From assembly GCA_958009055.1 (NCBI GenBank), contig OY253657.1, forward strand, positions 458,501 to 522,500: a stretch of 64,000 bases of DNA, given 5' to 3'. The notes under the pieces were generated by a model. The model saw nothing but the letters and a program-made list of their open reading frames with translations, made no database searches and had not been told where the DNA came from. The translations under genes were made by a program, and so were the position numbers. This document shows, in pieces, positions 41,691-51,455 of the stretch. The stretch is from Choricystis sp. odSpoLacu1. Lineage: Eukaryota; Chlorophyta; Trebouxiophyceae. Positions within the stretch are counted from its first letter, which is position 1, and every line of letters begins with the position of its first letter.

Positions 41691-42398
41691 ATGACCACCG
41701 CCCACCGCCCCACCTGGGCCCCCGCCAAGGGTGGCGACAACGAGGGCGGCTTCAAGTCGTATGCGCCCTCATCCCTGGTGCGCGCCAAGGACGGCAACGC
41801 GGGCGGCGCGTTGAAGCGGAGGGCCGACCTGGACCTTCTCGGCGAACCCTCCTCCGCGGCCGCCCTGCACGCCGAGCTGGAGGCGCGCGAACGCAAGCAC
41901 CTGCGCGAGCAGCGGGCGGCCGAGTTTGACGAGGAGAAGGAGAAGGATGTGCTGTTGTTGGAGGGGCGAGGAGGAAGTGGGGGCGTGTCCCTCGTCCCCA
42001 ACGATGCAGACGCGGACGACGCGTCCGACGGTGGAGGAGGCGCCTCTGCCAGCGACTCTGACGACGATGACGACGACGACTCGGACGATGAAGCCGCCCT
42101 GCTGGCGGAGCTGGAGAAAATCAAGGCGGAGCGCGCGGCGGCGGCCGCCGCAGCCGCCGCCGATGAAGCCGCCGTGGCGGACGCCTCCGTGCGCGACCAA
42201 GTGATGGGGGGCAACCCCCTGCTGGCGGGCGGCAGTGGAGGCGGCGGCGAGTTTGGGGTGGCGCGCGCGTTTGGGGACGACACCGTGTTTCGCAACACGG
42301 GGGCACGTGCCCCCCCCGCCAAAGCGGCCAAAACCTTTGTCAACGACACAGTGCGGTCCGAGTTTCACAAGAGGTTCATGCGGCGGTTTTTTGCTTGA
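41691..42398 (+). CDS. CWC15: Spliceosome-associated protein CWC15
   Basis: Component of the Prp19/NineTeen-related activated spliceosome. Intronless, 235 aa. It starts MTTAHRPTWAPAKGG, the conserved N-terminus (family MTTAxRPTxxPAxGG). The middle has a long acidic Asp/Ser tract then ALLAELEKIKAERA. The end is GNPLLAGG, DDTVFRNT and FVNDTVRSEFHKRFMRR, the diagnostic CWC15 C-terminus. Predicted nuclear. Confidence 0.95.
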   Translation: MTTAHRPTWAPAKGGDNEGGFKSYAPSSLVRAKDGNAGGALKRRADLDLLGEPSSAAALHAELEARERKHLREQRAAEFDEEKEKDVLLLEGRGGSGGVSLVPNDADADDASDGGGGASASDSDDDDDDDSDDEAALLAELEKIKAERAAAAAAAAADEAAVADASVRDQVMGGNPLLAGGSGGGGEFGVARAFGDDTVFRNTGARAPPAKAAKTFVNDTVRSEFHKRFMRRFFA

Positions 42399-42539
42399 AT
42401 GTGCAGTGGGGAGGTCAGGGTTTTTTGTTACAATGAAGACAAGACTGCGTTTTTTTTTTCTCTTTCCGGGGTGTCTTCACAACCGCTCAAACAGACGGGC
42501 GTTTGGTTGTCAGCCATATCTCCAACTCTCTCTACTCAC

Positions 42540-43523
42540 TCAACACTCACCGCCCAAGGCAGCCGCCCCCCCCCCCCCTTCGGCACCGCCCTGCCGCAGC
42601 GTGTCGGCCGTCGACCGCACCCCCGCCAGCCTAGGGTGCACCCCCAGCGCAAACTCCAGGCAGGCGAGCGCTGCATCCCGCAGCCCGGCGGCGGAGGCGC
42701 CGCCGCCGGACGTGCGGGCGGCGGCCAACCCTTCTTCATCATCAGAATCGATCGCCGCGGTCGCCGCCGCCGCGCGCTGAGCCAGGGCCAGGTACACCAT
42801 GCCCGCCCCACTGGCGGCACCCCAGTGGTGCGGGTTGAGGGCGAGGACGCGCTGGCAGTCGGCCAGGGAGTCTGAGAAGTCGCCGCCCAGGTAGCGCGCG
42901 GTCGCGCGCGCGTTCCACGCTTCCGCCCAGTCGGGGGCGGCTTTGATCGCCGCCGAATAACTTGCAATCGCCCGCCCAAACGCGGCCCTGCCACGGGCCC
43001 CCCCCACCACGCCCGCGCGCAGGCACTGGTCGCCGTCGTCGAAGGCCGCGCGCGCCGCGTCGCACGGCGCGGCGCGGAAGGAGGTGGTCAACGCGGCCTC
43101 TGCCGCCGCCGCCACCGCCGCCTCCTGATCGTGCAGCAGCCTCGCCAGCGCGGGCCACGCGTACTCGCCCACGTGGCCGCCGTCCGACACGCGCAGCAGG
43201 GCAGACGCGCGGTCGTCAGCGGAGGCATCAGTTTGGGTCGCTGCAGACAGAGCAGCCAGCATGAGCTGGCCACCCAGCGGCAGGCTGCGTGCTGCGGATG
43301 TCAAGGCATCGCGCACGCGGGCCGCAGACTCGTAGTCTTCCTCCGAGGTGACCGAGTCCAGTTCGCGGCGCAGCAGTGCCACGCGCGCCCACGCGTCAGG
43401 GGACGGGTGCTGCTGCGCGGCGGCTGCTGCAGAGACTCGTGGAGTGCGGTGCTGCCGCTGGCTCGACGCCGCGCGCCGCGGCGCGGGGAGGGGGCGAGTG
43501 GGTGGGCGCGCGAGCGGTCGCAT
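42540..43523 (-). CDS. UVR-motif plus TPR-like protein, probably plastid
   Basis: 327 residues. An Arg/Pro/Ala-rich transit-like N-terminus is followed by a UVR motif (RRELDSVTSEEDYESAARVRD), the UvrB/C-type interaction helix pair also found in plastid regulators. Further on are two TPR-like units: FGRAIASYSAAIKAAPDWAE, then WNARATARYLGGDFSDSLAD followed by CQRVLALNPHHWGAASGAG. Function unknown; similar plant proteins are plastid-localised. A GTGAGTGTT donor-like site overlaps the last codons, so a short extra terminal exon is possible. Its C13 run near 42566-42578 is in frame. Start codon only 99 bp from the divergent GT31 start. Confidence 0.75.
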   Translation of the reverse strand: MRPLARPPTRPLPAPRRAASSQRQHRTPRVSAAAAAQQHPSPDAWARVALLRRELDSVTSEEDYESAARVRDALTSAARSLPLGGQLMLAALSAATQTDASADDRASALLRVSDGGHVGEYAWPALARLLHDQEAAVAAAAEAALTTSFRAAPCDAARAAFDDGDQCLRAGVVGGARGRAAFGRAIASYSAAIKAAPDWAEAWNARATARYLGGDFSDSLADCQRVLALNPHHWGAASGAGMVYLALAQRAAAATAAIDSDDEEGLAAARTSGGGASAAGLRDAALACLEFALGVHPRLAGVRSTADTLRQGGAEGGGGAAALGGEC

Positions 43524-43622
43524 CGAAGTTGTGTCGCCAATTGAAAAGCGTGTTTTGCCCCAGAACGAAACAGAAAAAACCTGGCTTGGTGGTGTGTGTG
43601 TGCCTCACACACACGCCCAACC
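43524..43622. promoter_or_regulatory. Very short bidirectional promoter (99 bp between start codons)
   Basis: The whole space between the ATGs of two divergent genes is 99 bp, so both 5' UTRs and both promoters fit inside it. It contains a CCAAT pentamer at 43537-43541 and a TG/CA-rich stretch near the plus-strand start. The promoter role is inferred from position. Confidence 0.6.
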
Positions 43623-44669
43623 ATGCCCACACCCTCCCGCGGCGGCACCGCCCCCCAGCGGCCCAGGCCGCCGCGCGCAGCGACCATCATCGCCGCGCTC
43701 ACGGCCACCACCCTGCTGCTCCTGGCCGCCTCCGCCCGTCGCCGCGCCTGGGCGGAGGGTGGCGACACGGTGGCACCATTGCCCAAGCCGCCCCGGCGAG
43801 CGGCGGCGGGGAATGGGGGCGGCCTGGTGGCGTTGGTCGGTGTGTTCACCGCCGCGGCTGTCGTCGACGCGGACGCTGTCGGCGGCCGCTTCGACTATGC
43901 TGCCAGGCGAACTGCGGCGAGGGAGAGCTGGTTTCCGAGGGATGCTGCCACCGCTGCCGCGCTTGAGTGGAGCACAGGGGTGCGCGTCCGCTTCGTCGTC
44001 GGCACACCCCCCACACGCGCTGCTGCCGCCGCACTGGACGCTGAGGAGCGCGCGCACGGCGATTTCCTGAGGTTGAATGTGGCCGACAACTACGACAGCC
44101 TGCCCCACAAGACGACCGCGTTCATGGCGGCGGGCGTGGCGAGCGGGGCGCGTTTCATAATCAAGTGCGACGACGACGTTTGGCTCAGATTGGACCGCAT
44201 TCCCCATGCCGCCTCCCAGTGGGACGGACTGGCGGGAGGGGAGGGAGCGGACGCCATCGGCTGCGCCAAAAACGGGCCCGTGTTTGACGACCCGGCCCAG
44301 CGCTGGCACGAGCCGGCCGCCCCCCTGCTCGGTCCGTCCTACTTCACCAACCTGTGGGGCTCTGCCTACGTGCTGTCAGGTCGGGCGGCAGCGATTGTGG
44401 CGTCCTTTGCGCCGCGCGGACGCTACCTGGCCAATGAAGACACCACGCTCGCCCTCTGGCTGCTGGCGCACGGCGGCATCCACTACTATGGCGATCGTCG
44501 CCTGTGTTCTCCGACGTGTGATGATTCAGCTCTGGCCGTATATGACTACCCAGAGTGCGCGGGGCTGTGCGACCCGATCGCTGGGTTGAGAGACCTGGCG
44601 CGCACGTGCGTGGGGGGGGGGGTGACCGCACCCCTCGTGCCCCAACTCATCAGGCTAGATGGGATGTGA
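43623..44669 (+). CDS. Beta-1,3-galactosyltransferase-like protein (GT31), Golgi type II membrane protein
   Basis: 348 residues, intronless. The short basic N-terminus is followed by one signal anchor (ATIIAALTATTLLLLAAS). GT31 landmarks are RRTAARESWFPRD, VRFVVGTPP, DFLRLNVADNYDSLPHKTTAFM, the metal-binding KCDDDVWLRLDRI (DxD), GSAYVLSGRAAAIVA and EDTTLALWLLAHGG. Such enzymes extend beta-1,3-linked galactose in glycoproteins; acceptor unknown. Together with HPAT, 6 kb upstream, it suggests wall-glycoprotein synthesis, although the genes are not adjacent. Its stop is 80 bp from the NDUFAF6 stop. Confidence 0.88.
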   Translation: MPTPSRGGTAPQRPRPPRAATIIAALTATTLLLLAASARRRAWAEGGDTVAPLPKPPRRAAAGNGGGLVALVGVFTAAAVVDADAVGGRFDYAARRTAARESWFPRDAATAAALEWSTGVRVRFVVGTPPTRAAAAALDAEERAHGDFLRLNVADNYDSLPHKTTAFMAAGVASGARFIIKCDDDVWLRLDRIPHAASQWDGLAGGEGADAIGCAKNGPVFDDPAQRWHEPAAPLLGPSYFTNLWGSAYVLSGRAAAIVASFAPRGRYLANEDTTLALWLLAHGGIHYYGDRRLCSPTCDDSALAVYDYPECAGLCDPIAGLRDLARTCVGGGVTAPLVPQLIRLDGM

Positions 44670-44748
44670 CCTGGTGTGTGTTTTTGATTTTACGAGCAAC
44701 GTTTTTTTAATTCATTTTTTTGCACTGTTGTTTTTCCCACCAAACAAA

Positions 44749-45875
44749 TCAAAACCGTCGCCGCCACGCCGCGACCCGCGTCGCCAGCACGAGCCCCGCC
44801 GCCGCCCCCGCCCCTCCCCCCGCCGACACGGTGGGGTGCAGGGGGTCGCACCCCACCGCGTCCAGGGCGGCCAGGGCGCGTTCTATGCCCACCGCTTGGC
44901 GCAGGCAGGGCACGGCTCGGGGGTCGACGTCCCCCGCCAGCCTCCGCGCGGCGGCCAGGTGGGCGCCCGCTGCCGCGGCCACGTCGGCCGCCACGTCGGG
45001 CAGGCCGGGGATGGGGGGTGGGAGTGGTGTGCCGGCCGCTGCTGCCGCCGCCACGTCGGCTGCGCCGCGAAACAGCGCCTCCTCCGACACGCGAAACGCT
45101 GCCAGCAACGCGGACGGCAGCCTGCACCGCCGCGCCCTGGCGGCGGGCCCCGTGCCGCGCAGCACAGCTGTCAGGGCGGCCGCTGTGCCGATGTGGGAGG
45201 CGGCGTGGTGGGAGGCGGCGGCAGCGGTGGAGTGAGCGGCCGCGCCACCGTTTTCTTCACCGCCTCCCACGCCCACCGCATCCAAATGCAAATACAGCAC
45301 CTGCGCCGCCGTCGCTTCCCCATACTCTTCCAATGTTTCTAACGAGGGCGGCGGCGCCGTGGCGGCCGCGTCGTCTGCGCGCGCGGTCGCGAGCCGGCCG
45401 AGACGGTACGACGCAGCCGCCCCCGAAAACGCACCCTCCGCCACTGCCGCCGCCAGGGCGCGCGCCACCGGGTGGGAGGGGGGCGTGCCCGCTGCCGCGG
45501 ACGCGGCGGCATCCTTCCACCACAGGCAGCGGCCGACGGCCAGGGCGCGCGCCGCGTCGGCCGACGCGGCGGCCGCCGCCGTCTCCGCGTTGAACGCGCG
45601 CAGGGCCAGGGCGGGGGGGCGGGCAGACGGGGGCAGCAGGGTGACCCACAAGTAGTTGTCGTAGTCGAGTTTGCTTTGGGAGTGTGGGAGAGAGGAGGAG
45701 AGGTGGTCGGAGCCGTGTTGTCTTTTGTTGCCGTCGCCGAATTCCTCTCGCATCCGCCCCACACACAAACCCACACTCACCGCACCAGGTCCGCGCAGTA
45801 CGCCAGGTCAGCCCTGGCGTACGCGGACGCCACGCTGTGCGCGCCGCGGGCGCCGGCGCGGGCGACTGGCTGCAT
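44749..45875 (-). CDS. NDUFAF6: Complex I assembly factor NDUFAF6 (squalene/phytoene synthase-like fold)
   Basis: Needed to assemble mitochondrial NADH dehydrogenase (ND1 module in other species). Exons 45781-45875 and 44749-45673, 339 aa. The joined sequence reads LVRKLDYDNYLWVTLLPPS, then ALRAFNAETA, WWKDA, PPSHPVARAL, LEEYGEATAAQVLYLHLDA, SHHAASHIGTAAALTAVLRG and HPTVSAGG. The order and blocks (DYxxYL..LLP, AFNxE, ENYAE-like, ASHIGxAxG-like) match NDUFAF6 rather than carotenoid phytoene synthase, and the DxxxD prenyl-phosphate motifs are missing. The N-terminus, MQPVARAGARGAHSV, is a plausible mitochondrial presequence. Confidence 0.92.
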
Positions 45876-46061
45876 CGGAAGGGAGAAGTTCAGTTTCGAC
45901 GTGTTTTGTTTTTGTTTGTTTTCTCGCTTTCCATCCACGTCTCTCTCCCGAAGGCAGGCACGTGAGTGCGTATACACAGGCGGAGCAGAGTCCCAAGCAC
46001 AAAAAATAAAACTCAAGCTAGGCAAAAACAATGCACAAAAAACAAAACAAGGCTTCTTTCC

Positions 46062-47779
46062 TCACCCCGCGCGCCGCGCCTTCTTCTTCTTTGCGGCCGC
46101 GTCGTCATCAGGCTCCGCCGCGTCAAACAGGCGCCACCCGGTGCCACCACCACCACCGTTGTCGTCATCGTCATCGCCGCCACCCCCGCCGCGGCGGCCG
46201 CCACCCGGGCCGCCGTCGTCATCGCTGTCGCTCGCACCCCTGCCCCCACCCCTAGCCTCCTCAAACCGCCACGCGTACAGGCTGCGGCTGGACCCCGTCA
46301 CCAGCAGCTCGGGGCGGCGCGGGTGGAAGCGGGCCACCGTCTGGATGGTGGGCAGATTGGGGTCGGCGCCAACGGCGAGGGAGCGGCCGGTGGCGGCGTC
46401 TAAAACGTCGACCGGGTGCAGCGCGGCCCCCCCCACACTCTCCGAGATGTAGCGCCCAATGGCGATGCGCCTCTCCGCGGGGTCGGACGGGTCGAACTCG
46501 GCGCGGAAGGGGGTCAGGTAGCGGTTGAAGTCGTGGGAGTGGACGATGGTGCGGGAGGGCGGGGACGCGCAGGCGGCGAGTTCGTCCCACACGCGCAGCC
46601 GGTTGTCGGTGGACGTCGTCAGAATCCGCCGCCCAGTGATGGGGGAGAAATACGCACCCACCACCGCCCCCCGCTCGTGCGGGAGGGACGCGAGTTCGGC
46701 GGAGGGAGGGGCACCACGCAAGCGGGTGGAGCGACCATCGGCTGTGAGCGAGAGCGCGCGTGTGTCAGACAGGCGGGCCGTCCAGTCGCCCGACCCGGTG
46801 AGCAGCAGGGAGGCATCCGTGGGACAGCACGACACGGCGTGCACCTTGCCCTTGCGGTGCAGGGTGGCGGCGCCGGGTTGGGAGGGGCCGGCAGGGGCGC
46901 GAGCGTCGGCGAACCACACGCGGCCGGAAGTGTCGCCAGCGATCATCGTCGCCCCGCCCGGCCCGCCCGGCCCCGTCACGACATCCATGCCTGCCAGCTG
47001 GCCCCACGTCTTTTCATCGGACACGCCGTCGACCCAGCCGCCCGGGTTGAGATGGACTGGGGTCGCGACAACGGTCCGCGTTTCCACATCCAGCACTCGC
47101 AGCGCGCCGTCACTGCCCGTGGACGCAATGGAGGAAGGCCCGATGTGCGGCGCCGCCCGCAGCGTGTTGACGTTGGCGGCGTGGGGGCGGAAGGTGTCAC
47201 GATCAACGACACTGTCGTGCCGCCACGTGGCCACCCCCCCCCGCTTGTCCCCAGACACGGTTACACCATCACTGCCGGACGGGAACTCGATGGCCGTCAC
47301 GCGCCTCGTGTGCAGGCGCAGGATGGCGGCATCCACGCGCAGGCGTTGGCAGGGAGGCGGCGCGAGCGGCGCGCGCGCAGAGCGTGCGCACGCGCCGCGC
47401 TCCCGCGCCCGCAGGCTGGGCAGCAGGGCCTTGGCCGCGCGTGCATCCGGCACCGCGCCATGCTCGGGCGCCGCGCGGTGGGGGCAGGTGGCGGTCGTGT
47501 GGCCGGGCTGGCGGCACAGGTAGCAGGGTTTGTTCAAACAGTCCACGTAGACCGACCCCACAAACCCGGCTGCATGGCCCGTCCCACCACACACGTGGCA
47601 CTTGAGGGAGGAGGGGGAGGGTTTGGAGGCCAGGACGAGGCGGACGCCGGGAGTGCGGGGGGGGGGGGGGGCGCCGCGTCCGAGTCGCTGCCCGACGACG
47701 AGTCGTCGTCGTCCGAGGAGGAGGGCGAGGGGGGGCGTGGGTCGGCGTCGCGCACGTTGAACCAGCGGGAGACGTCCAT
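46062..47779 (-). CDS. DDB2: DNA damage-binding protein 2, plant type with zinc knuckle (frame broken at a C15 run)
   Basis: UV-damage recognition WD40 protein and DDB1-CUL4 substrate receptor of global genome repair. The N-terminus, MDVSRWFNVRDADPRPPS, is followed by an acidic tract, then KCHVCGGTGHAAGF and the CCHC knuckle CYLCRQPGHTTATCPH found in plant DDB2. The WD40 part includes LHTRRVTAIEFPS, GDKRGGVATW, GSDGALRVLDVE, HAVSCCPTDASLLLTGSGDW, DTRAL, STDNRLRVWDELA, IVHSHDFNRYLTPF, ARFHPRRPELLVTGSS and YAWRFEE. The C-terminal tail is acidic then Lys-rich. The start segment and the rest are in different frames at the fifteen-C run 47657-47671. Two C fewer, or one more, would join them. Confidence 0.9.
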
Positions 47780-47894
47780 GGTTGCTGGGCGCGGTCCCCG
47801 CGGGAAAGGACAAACCAATTGCCGACGCGTGTGGCCAAAAAGAAAAATACAGTCCCAGCACATCCCGACCCTCTCGCTCCCGTTTTTGCACCCG
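47780..47894. promoter_or_regulatory. Short bidirectional promoter of DDB2 and SnoaL-like genes
   Basis: 115 bp between divergent ATGs, with a CCAATT element at 47815-47820 roughly central. Nothing else fits in the space. Promoter role inferred from arrangement. Confidence 0.55.
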
Positions 47895-48602
47895 ATGGCC
47901 TGCCTCACCCCGTCGCGCCCTCTCTCGGCCGCGCTCGCGCGCACGCCCACGCAATCACATGTGCCAACGCGCGGGCGGGACCGCGTCGCCGCCCCCCCAG
48001 CGCGCGGCGGCGCCGACGCGCTCGCCCCGCGCGGCATGGCACCCGCGCACACCACCCGCCGCGCGCCTCCCCCCCCCCACTCCCTCAAACAAGACAACGG
48101 CCTCGGCTCCGACTGGAGGGTGGACGCGATGCACGAAGCCGTGCTCAAATATTTTGGTGCGTTCAGCGGCAAGGCCGACCCCGCGACCGTGGCCGACGCC
48201 CTCCTCGCCGACGACTTTGTCCACATCGACGAAGTGTGGGGCGGGTCCGAAGTCGTCGCAGGGCGTGCAGGCTTTGTCAAGTTCGTGGCCGCCGTGCGGG
48301 GCGCCTACCCGGACTTTGCCGTCACGCTCGAAGACTGGGGGCCGGCCGGCCCGCACCGCCTCTTCGCGCGCTGGACGGGGACCGCCACCAACCTGGGCCC
48401 CCGCCACGGCCACAAAGCGTCCCGCCACTCGTCCGCGTTGTCGGGCATTGACCTGATCACGTTCACTCCCGACCGGTCTGCAGTTGCAGAGGTGCTCGTC
48501 TACCGCACCCCCCTGGCCGAGGACTGGGAGGAGCATGAGGAGGGGGGGCCGACCCCCATGCACACGATGCGTTTGGCGCGGCTGTTTGACCGGAAGGAGT
48601 GA
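47895..48602 (+). CDS. SnoaL-like / NTF2-fold protein with plastid-type transit peptide
   Basis: 235 residues, intronless. The N-terminal 65 residues are Arg/Ala/Pro/Thr-rich without structure, as in chloroplast transit peptides. The rest is a SnoaL-like polyketide-cyclase fold: MHEAVLKYFGAFSG, ADALLADDFVHIDEVWGG, GRAGFVKFVAAVRGAYPDF, ARWTGTATNLGP, SGIDLITFTPD and VAEVLVYRTP. Members of the superfamily bind or turn over small hydrophobic ligands, but there is no specific prediction for this one. A later ATG at 48036 (MAPAHTT) is an alternative start but would shorten the transit peptide. Confidence 0.8.
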   Translation: MACLTPSRPLSAALARTPTQSHVPTRGRDRVAAPPARGGADALAPRGMAPAHTTRRAPPPPHSLKQDNGLGSDWRVDAMHEAVLKYFGAFSGKADPATVADALLADDFVHIDEVWGGSEVVAGRAGFVKFVAAVRGAYPDFAVTLEDWGPAGPHRLFARWTGTATNLGPRHGHKASRHSSALSGIDLITFTPDRSAVAEVLVYRTPLAEDWEEHEEGGPTPMHTMRLARLFDRKE

Positions 48603-49161
48603 CGTGAGGGTGGGTGTGGGGGGGGGGGGGGGGGACAGGGGGAGGGGACGGAGCACACCCACGAAAAAAACGCGTGCCCCTCCCAACCCCCCTTGTTTCG
48701 CGATTGGATGGTCACGCGTGGTGCGCGGTCTTTGTGGACGCTGGTCTGTGTAACATGGAGACGGAGAAGAAGGCACACCGCAGAGACAGAGGGGGAGGGG
48801 CAGTTTTTTGAGGGAGGGCCCCCAGATGGTTCATCCAGGGCTAGCCCCGCCCACCAATACTCGTTCCCCCAGCCCCCCGCTTACCCTGACACGATCCCCA
48901 CCCCCTTTCACACATGACCGTCGGCATGCGTGCATGCCATGCGTGCATGCCATGGAACGGGGGGAGACGGCGGCAAAGAGAGGGCAAGGGGAGAAAGAGG
49001 GAGGATCGTTTTGTGTCGAGCGAAAAACGCGTCGGCCCCCCCCGGCTGTTGATGTTTTGTTTGCGTCCGTTTGGATCCTCTCTCTCGTTTCGACACACAC
49101 TCACTCTTTCCACACACACAAACGCACAACAAATTTCTCCCCACCACACCTTCTCACTCCA
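48603..49161. other. Convergent intergenic region (559 bp)
   Basis: Space between the 3' ends of the SnoaL-like and RCC2 genes, longer than other convergent spaces here. It has a G run just after the first stop, two tandem copies of a 13-bp CATGC-rich unit (48928-48953) and T/C-rich tracts. Open frames on both strands show no motifs. No gene assigned. Confidence 0.5.
48928..48953 (+). repeat. Two tandem copies of GCGTGCATGCCAT
   Basis: Copies at 48928-48940 and 48941-48953 are identical; each contains the palindrome GCATGC. Lies in a convergent intergenic space. Role unknown. Confidence 0.85.
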
Positions 49162-50850
49162 TCACTTTTTGGCGCGGCCGCCCGCCGCGCCGATCGCCTT
49201 GCGCTTGCCGCCACCACTCTCGCCCCCCCCACCCTCGGCATCCGGCGCGGACGACGCCCACTCGGGCAGGTCGGCCTTGTCGTCCAGGTCGACCAACCAC
49301 AGGGAGAAGGCGGCCCCGGCAGCGACGTTGAGGACGTTGGCACCCCGCAACGATTCAACCAGGTCGGGCGCGGCACTCGACTTCTTGCCCTTGGGCCCGA
49401 AGCCGAGTTCGCCGTGCAGGGCGTGCCCCCACGCCACCGCGGCGCGGTCGCCGTCGGCGGCGGTGGCGGCGGCAAAGAAGGTGGCCCCGCCGGACGCCAT
49501 GGCGGACGCGGTCCACCCAGCCAGGTCCATCATGGGCGTCGGCCGCATCGTGTTGTCGCCGCTCACTTTGAGCTTGCCCCACGCGTAGAGTTGGCCGCCG
49601 GGACCGGTCGCATACGTGGCGGTGGCGCCCGCGGCAGCGGCATGGGTGGGGTCCGCAGGAATGCGGCCCGTCAGTCCCTCCACCAGCCTCGGCGCAAACT
49701 CGTCCTGCTGCACGGTGTGGCCCAGGCGGCCGTAGCCGCCGTTGCCCCAGGTGTAGGCGCAGCCGTCGGAGGTGAGGGCCAGGGTGTGGGCCTGGCCGCA
49801 CGCGACGCGGGCGACGGTTTTGTCGGCCAGGGGCCCCAGGATGGGGCGGGGGGAGGGTTGGGGGGTGTACTTGAGCTTGACGGAGGATTCTTTGGCGTTG
49901 TATCTGTGGGGTTGGGGTGGGGATGGGTGGGGTTTGGGGGGTGGGTTGTTTTTTTTATTTTCGGTCGTTCCTCCCCTCCACACCACCCCCACCACCCCAA
50001 CCCAAAACTCACTCGTGGTCCGTGCCATGCCCCAGCACCCCGTACTGCGGGTGCCCCGCCGACCACAGCCGCCCCCCCGTGCACAGCCACATTGAAAAAT
50101 CAGCGCCCGCTGCGACAGAGGTGCAGCCCGCAATCCCAACACACGGCACGGGCGTCGTGCGCACGTCGTCGCCGCCACCCTTGGGGGAGCGGACGGCGCC
50201 GGCGCCGAGTTGGCCGCCGGTGTTGAGGCCGGCAGCGACAGCAGTGCCGTCCGCCAGCGCGATCAGCGTGTGCCCCCGCCCCGCGGCCGCCGCCACGGCG
50301 GCCCGCCCCGCCAGGTCGATGCGGGCGGGCGCGTTGCGGTGGCGGGTGTCGCCGAGGCCCAGCTGGCCGCGGTCGTTGCGGCCCCAGGAGAAGAGGGTGC
50401 CATCGGCAGCGCCGGCCAATGCATGCATAGCCGACGGCCCCGCCGCCACAAAGGCGATGGTCACGGAGGCCAGGCGGGTGAGGATGGTGGGGGCGGGCAG
50501 GATGGGGTAGGTGGAGGCGCGGGCGGGGTCCTGGAGGAGGGTGGGTTGAGAGTCGAAAACGAATTGACAGCGCACACTCATCCCCCTCTCTCTCCTGAGC
50601 CTCGCCAACCTCCCTCTCTGTCACTCACGTCTTTGGCGCCAGTCTTGCCGATCTGAGGGGGGCAGAAAAAAACAGGTGGGGTGGGGGAGGGAGCGAGACA
50701 AGCGTCGCATCACCATCCACCGAATCGCGCTTTCTTTCAACTCTCTCTCACCATCGCCCAGTCGGTGCCGCCCGCAAACAGGACGGTGCCGGTGGGCTTC
50801 TTGGCGTCCTCGGCTTTGGTGTCGGCGGCGGGGGGGGGAGGGGAGGACAT
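49162..50850 (-). CDS. RCC2: RCC2-like RCC1-repeat protein, with a 24-nt microexon
   Basis: Seven-bladed RCC1-type propeller. RCC2/TD-60 relatives act in mitosis and small-GTPase regulation; the plant role is unclear. Exons 50752-50850, 50629-50652, 50013-50530 and 49162-49903, 460 aa. The second exon is only 24 nt and encodes IGKTGAKD, phase 0 on both sides. The RCC2-like N-terminus, VLFAGGTDWAM, then continues with VAAGPSAMHALAGA, LFSWGRNDRGQLGLGDTRHR, AGLNTGGQLGAG, LWSAGHPQYGVLGHG, YTWGNGGYGRLGHTVQQDE and LYAWGKLKVSGDNTM. The tail is Gly-rich then basic (GGKRKAIGAAGGRAKK), possibly nuclear. Its C9 run near the start codon is in frame. Confidence 0.9.
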
Positions 50851-50980
50851 CGTGGAGGGGGAGGTCGTTTTTTTTTCGGCAGTCAAAAAAAGAAAACGAG
50901 TTTTGGGCGCAGTCTCGAAAACCGTTTTTCTCGAGGGACAGCGAGGCGCGCCTTGCGCCCCCACCCACTCCTCTCTCTCC

Positions 50981-51397
50981 ATGGCCCTGCCATCCCTCCC
51001 GCCCGCCCCCTGGGACGCGCTGGCCCACACCCTGCACCGCACCCGCCTGCGCGCCCGGCGGGCCGCCCTGCGGCGGCGGCTGGATGCACTGGACTCAGCG
51101 CTGGGGGCACAACCTGCGCCCACGCGTGCCAGCTCCCACGCTGCTCGCGGCGCTTTGGCGGTGGCGACCCTGACATCGGGCGCATCAACGGCTGCCGCCG
51201 GCGCGGCCGCCGCCGCCGCATCCGCCGCCGCTACCGCGGCTGCGGGCGCGGCGGCGGTCGGCGTTATCACAACAGGGTGGCTAGCCCTGGCCACCGCGGC
51301 CATCACACTGGAGCGTGCGCTGGCGGACGCGGTGGCCGCGGCTGGGGCGACGGTGGCGGGGCTGGTGTTTGGTGGTGGTGGGCGGCAGGGAGGATGA
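50981..51397 (+). CDS. Small alanine-rich protein of unknown function
   Basis: 138 residues, intronless, starting MALPSLPPAPWDALAHTL. The first half is a basic amphipathic region with an RRAALRRRLDALDSAL helix. The second half is almost all Ala, Gly, Thr and Val and hydrophobic enough for one or two membrane segments (GVITTGWLALATAAITL, then VAAAGATVAGLVFGGG). No family recognised. Supported by an ATG after a pyrimidine-rich leader, a divergent neighbour 130 bp away and a convergent neighbour 59 bp away, a spacing typical of real genes here. Composition alone gives it low confidence. Confidence 0.5.
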   Translation: MALPSLPPAPWDALAHTLHRTRLRARRAALRRRLDALDSALGAQPAPTRASSHAARGALAVATLTSGASTAAAGAAAAAASAAATAAAGAAAVGVITTGWLALATAAITLERALADAVAAAGATVAGLVFGGGGRQGG

Positions 51398-51455
51398 AAA
51401 CGAAGAAAAAAAATTGCATTGTTACAGCGTCCCTACCGCCCCAAAAATACTGGTC

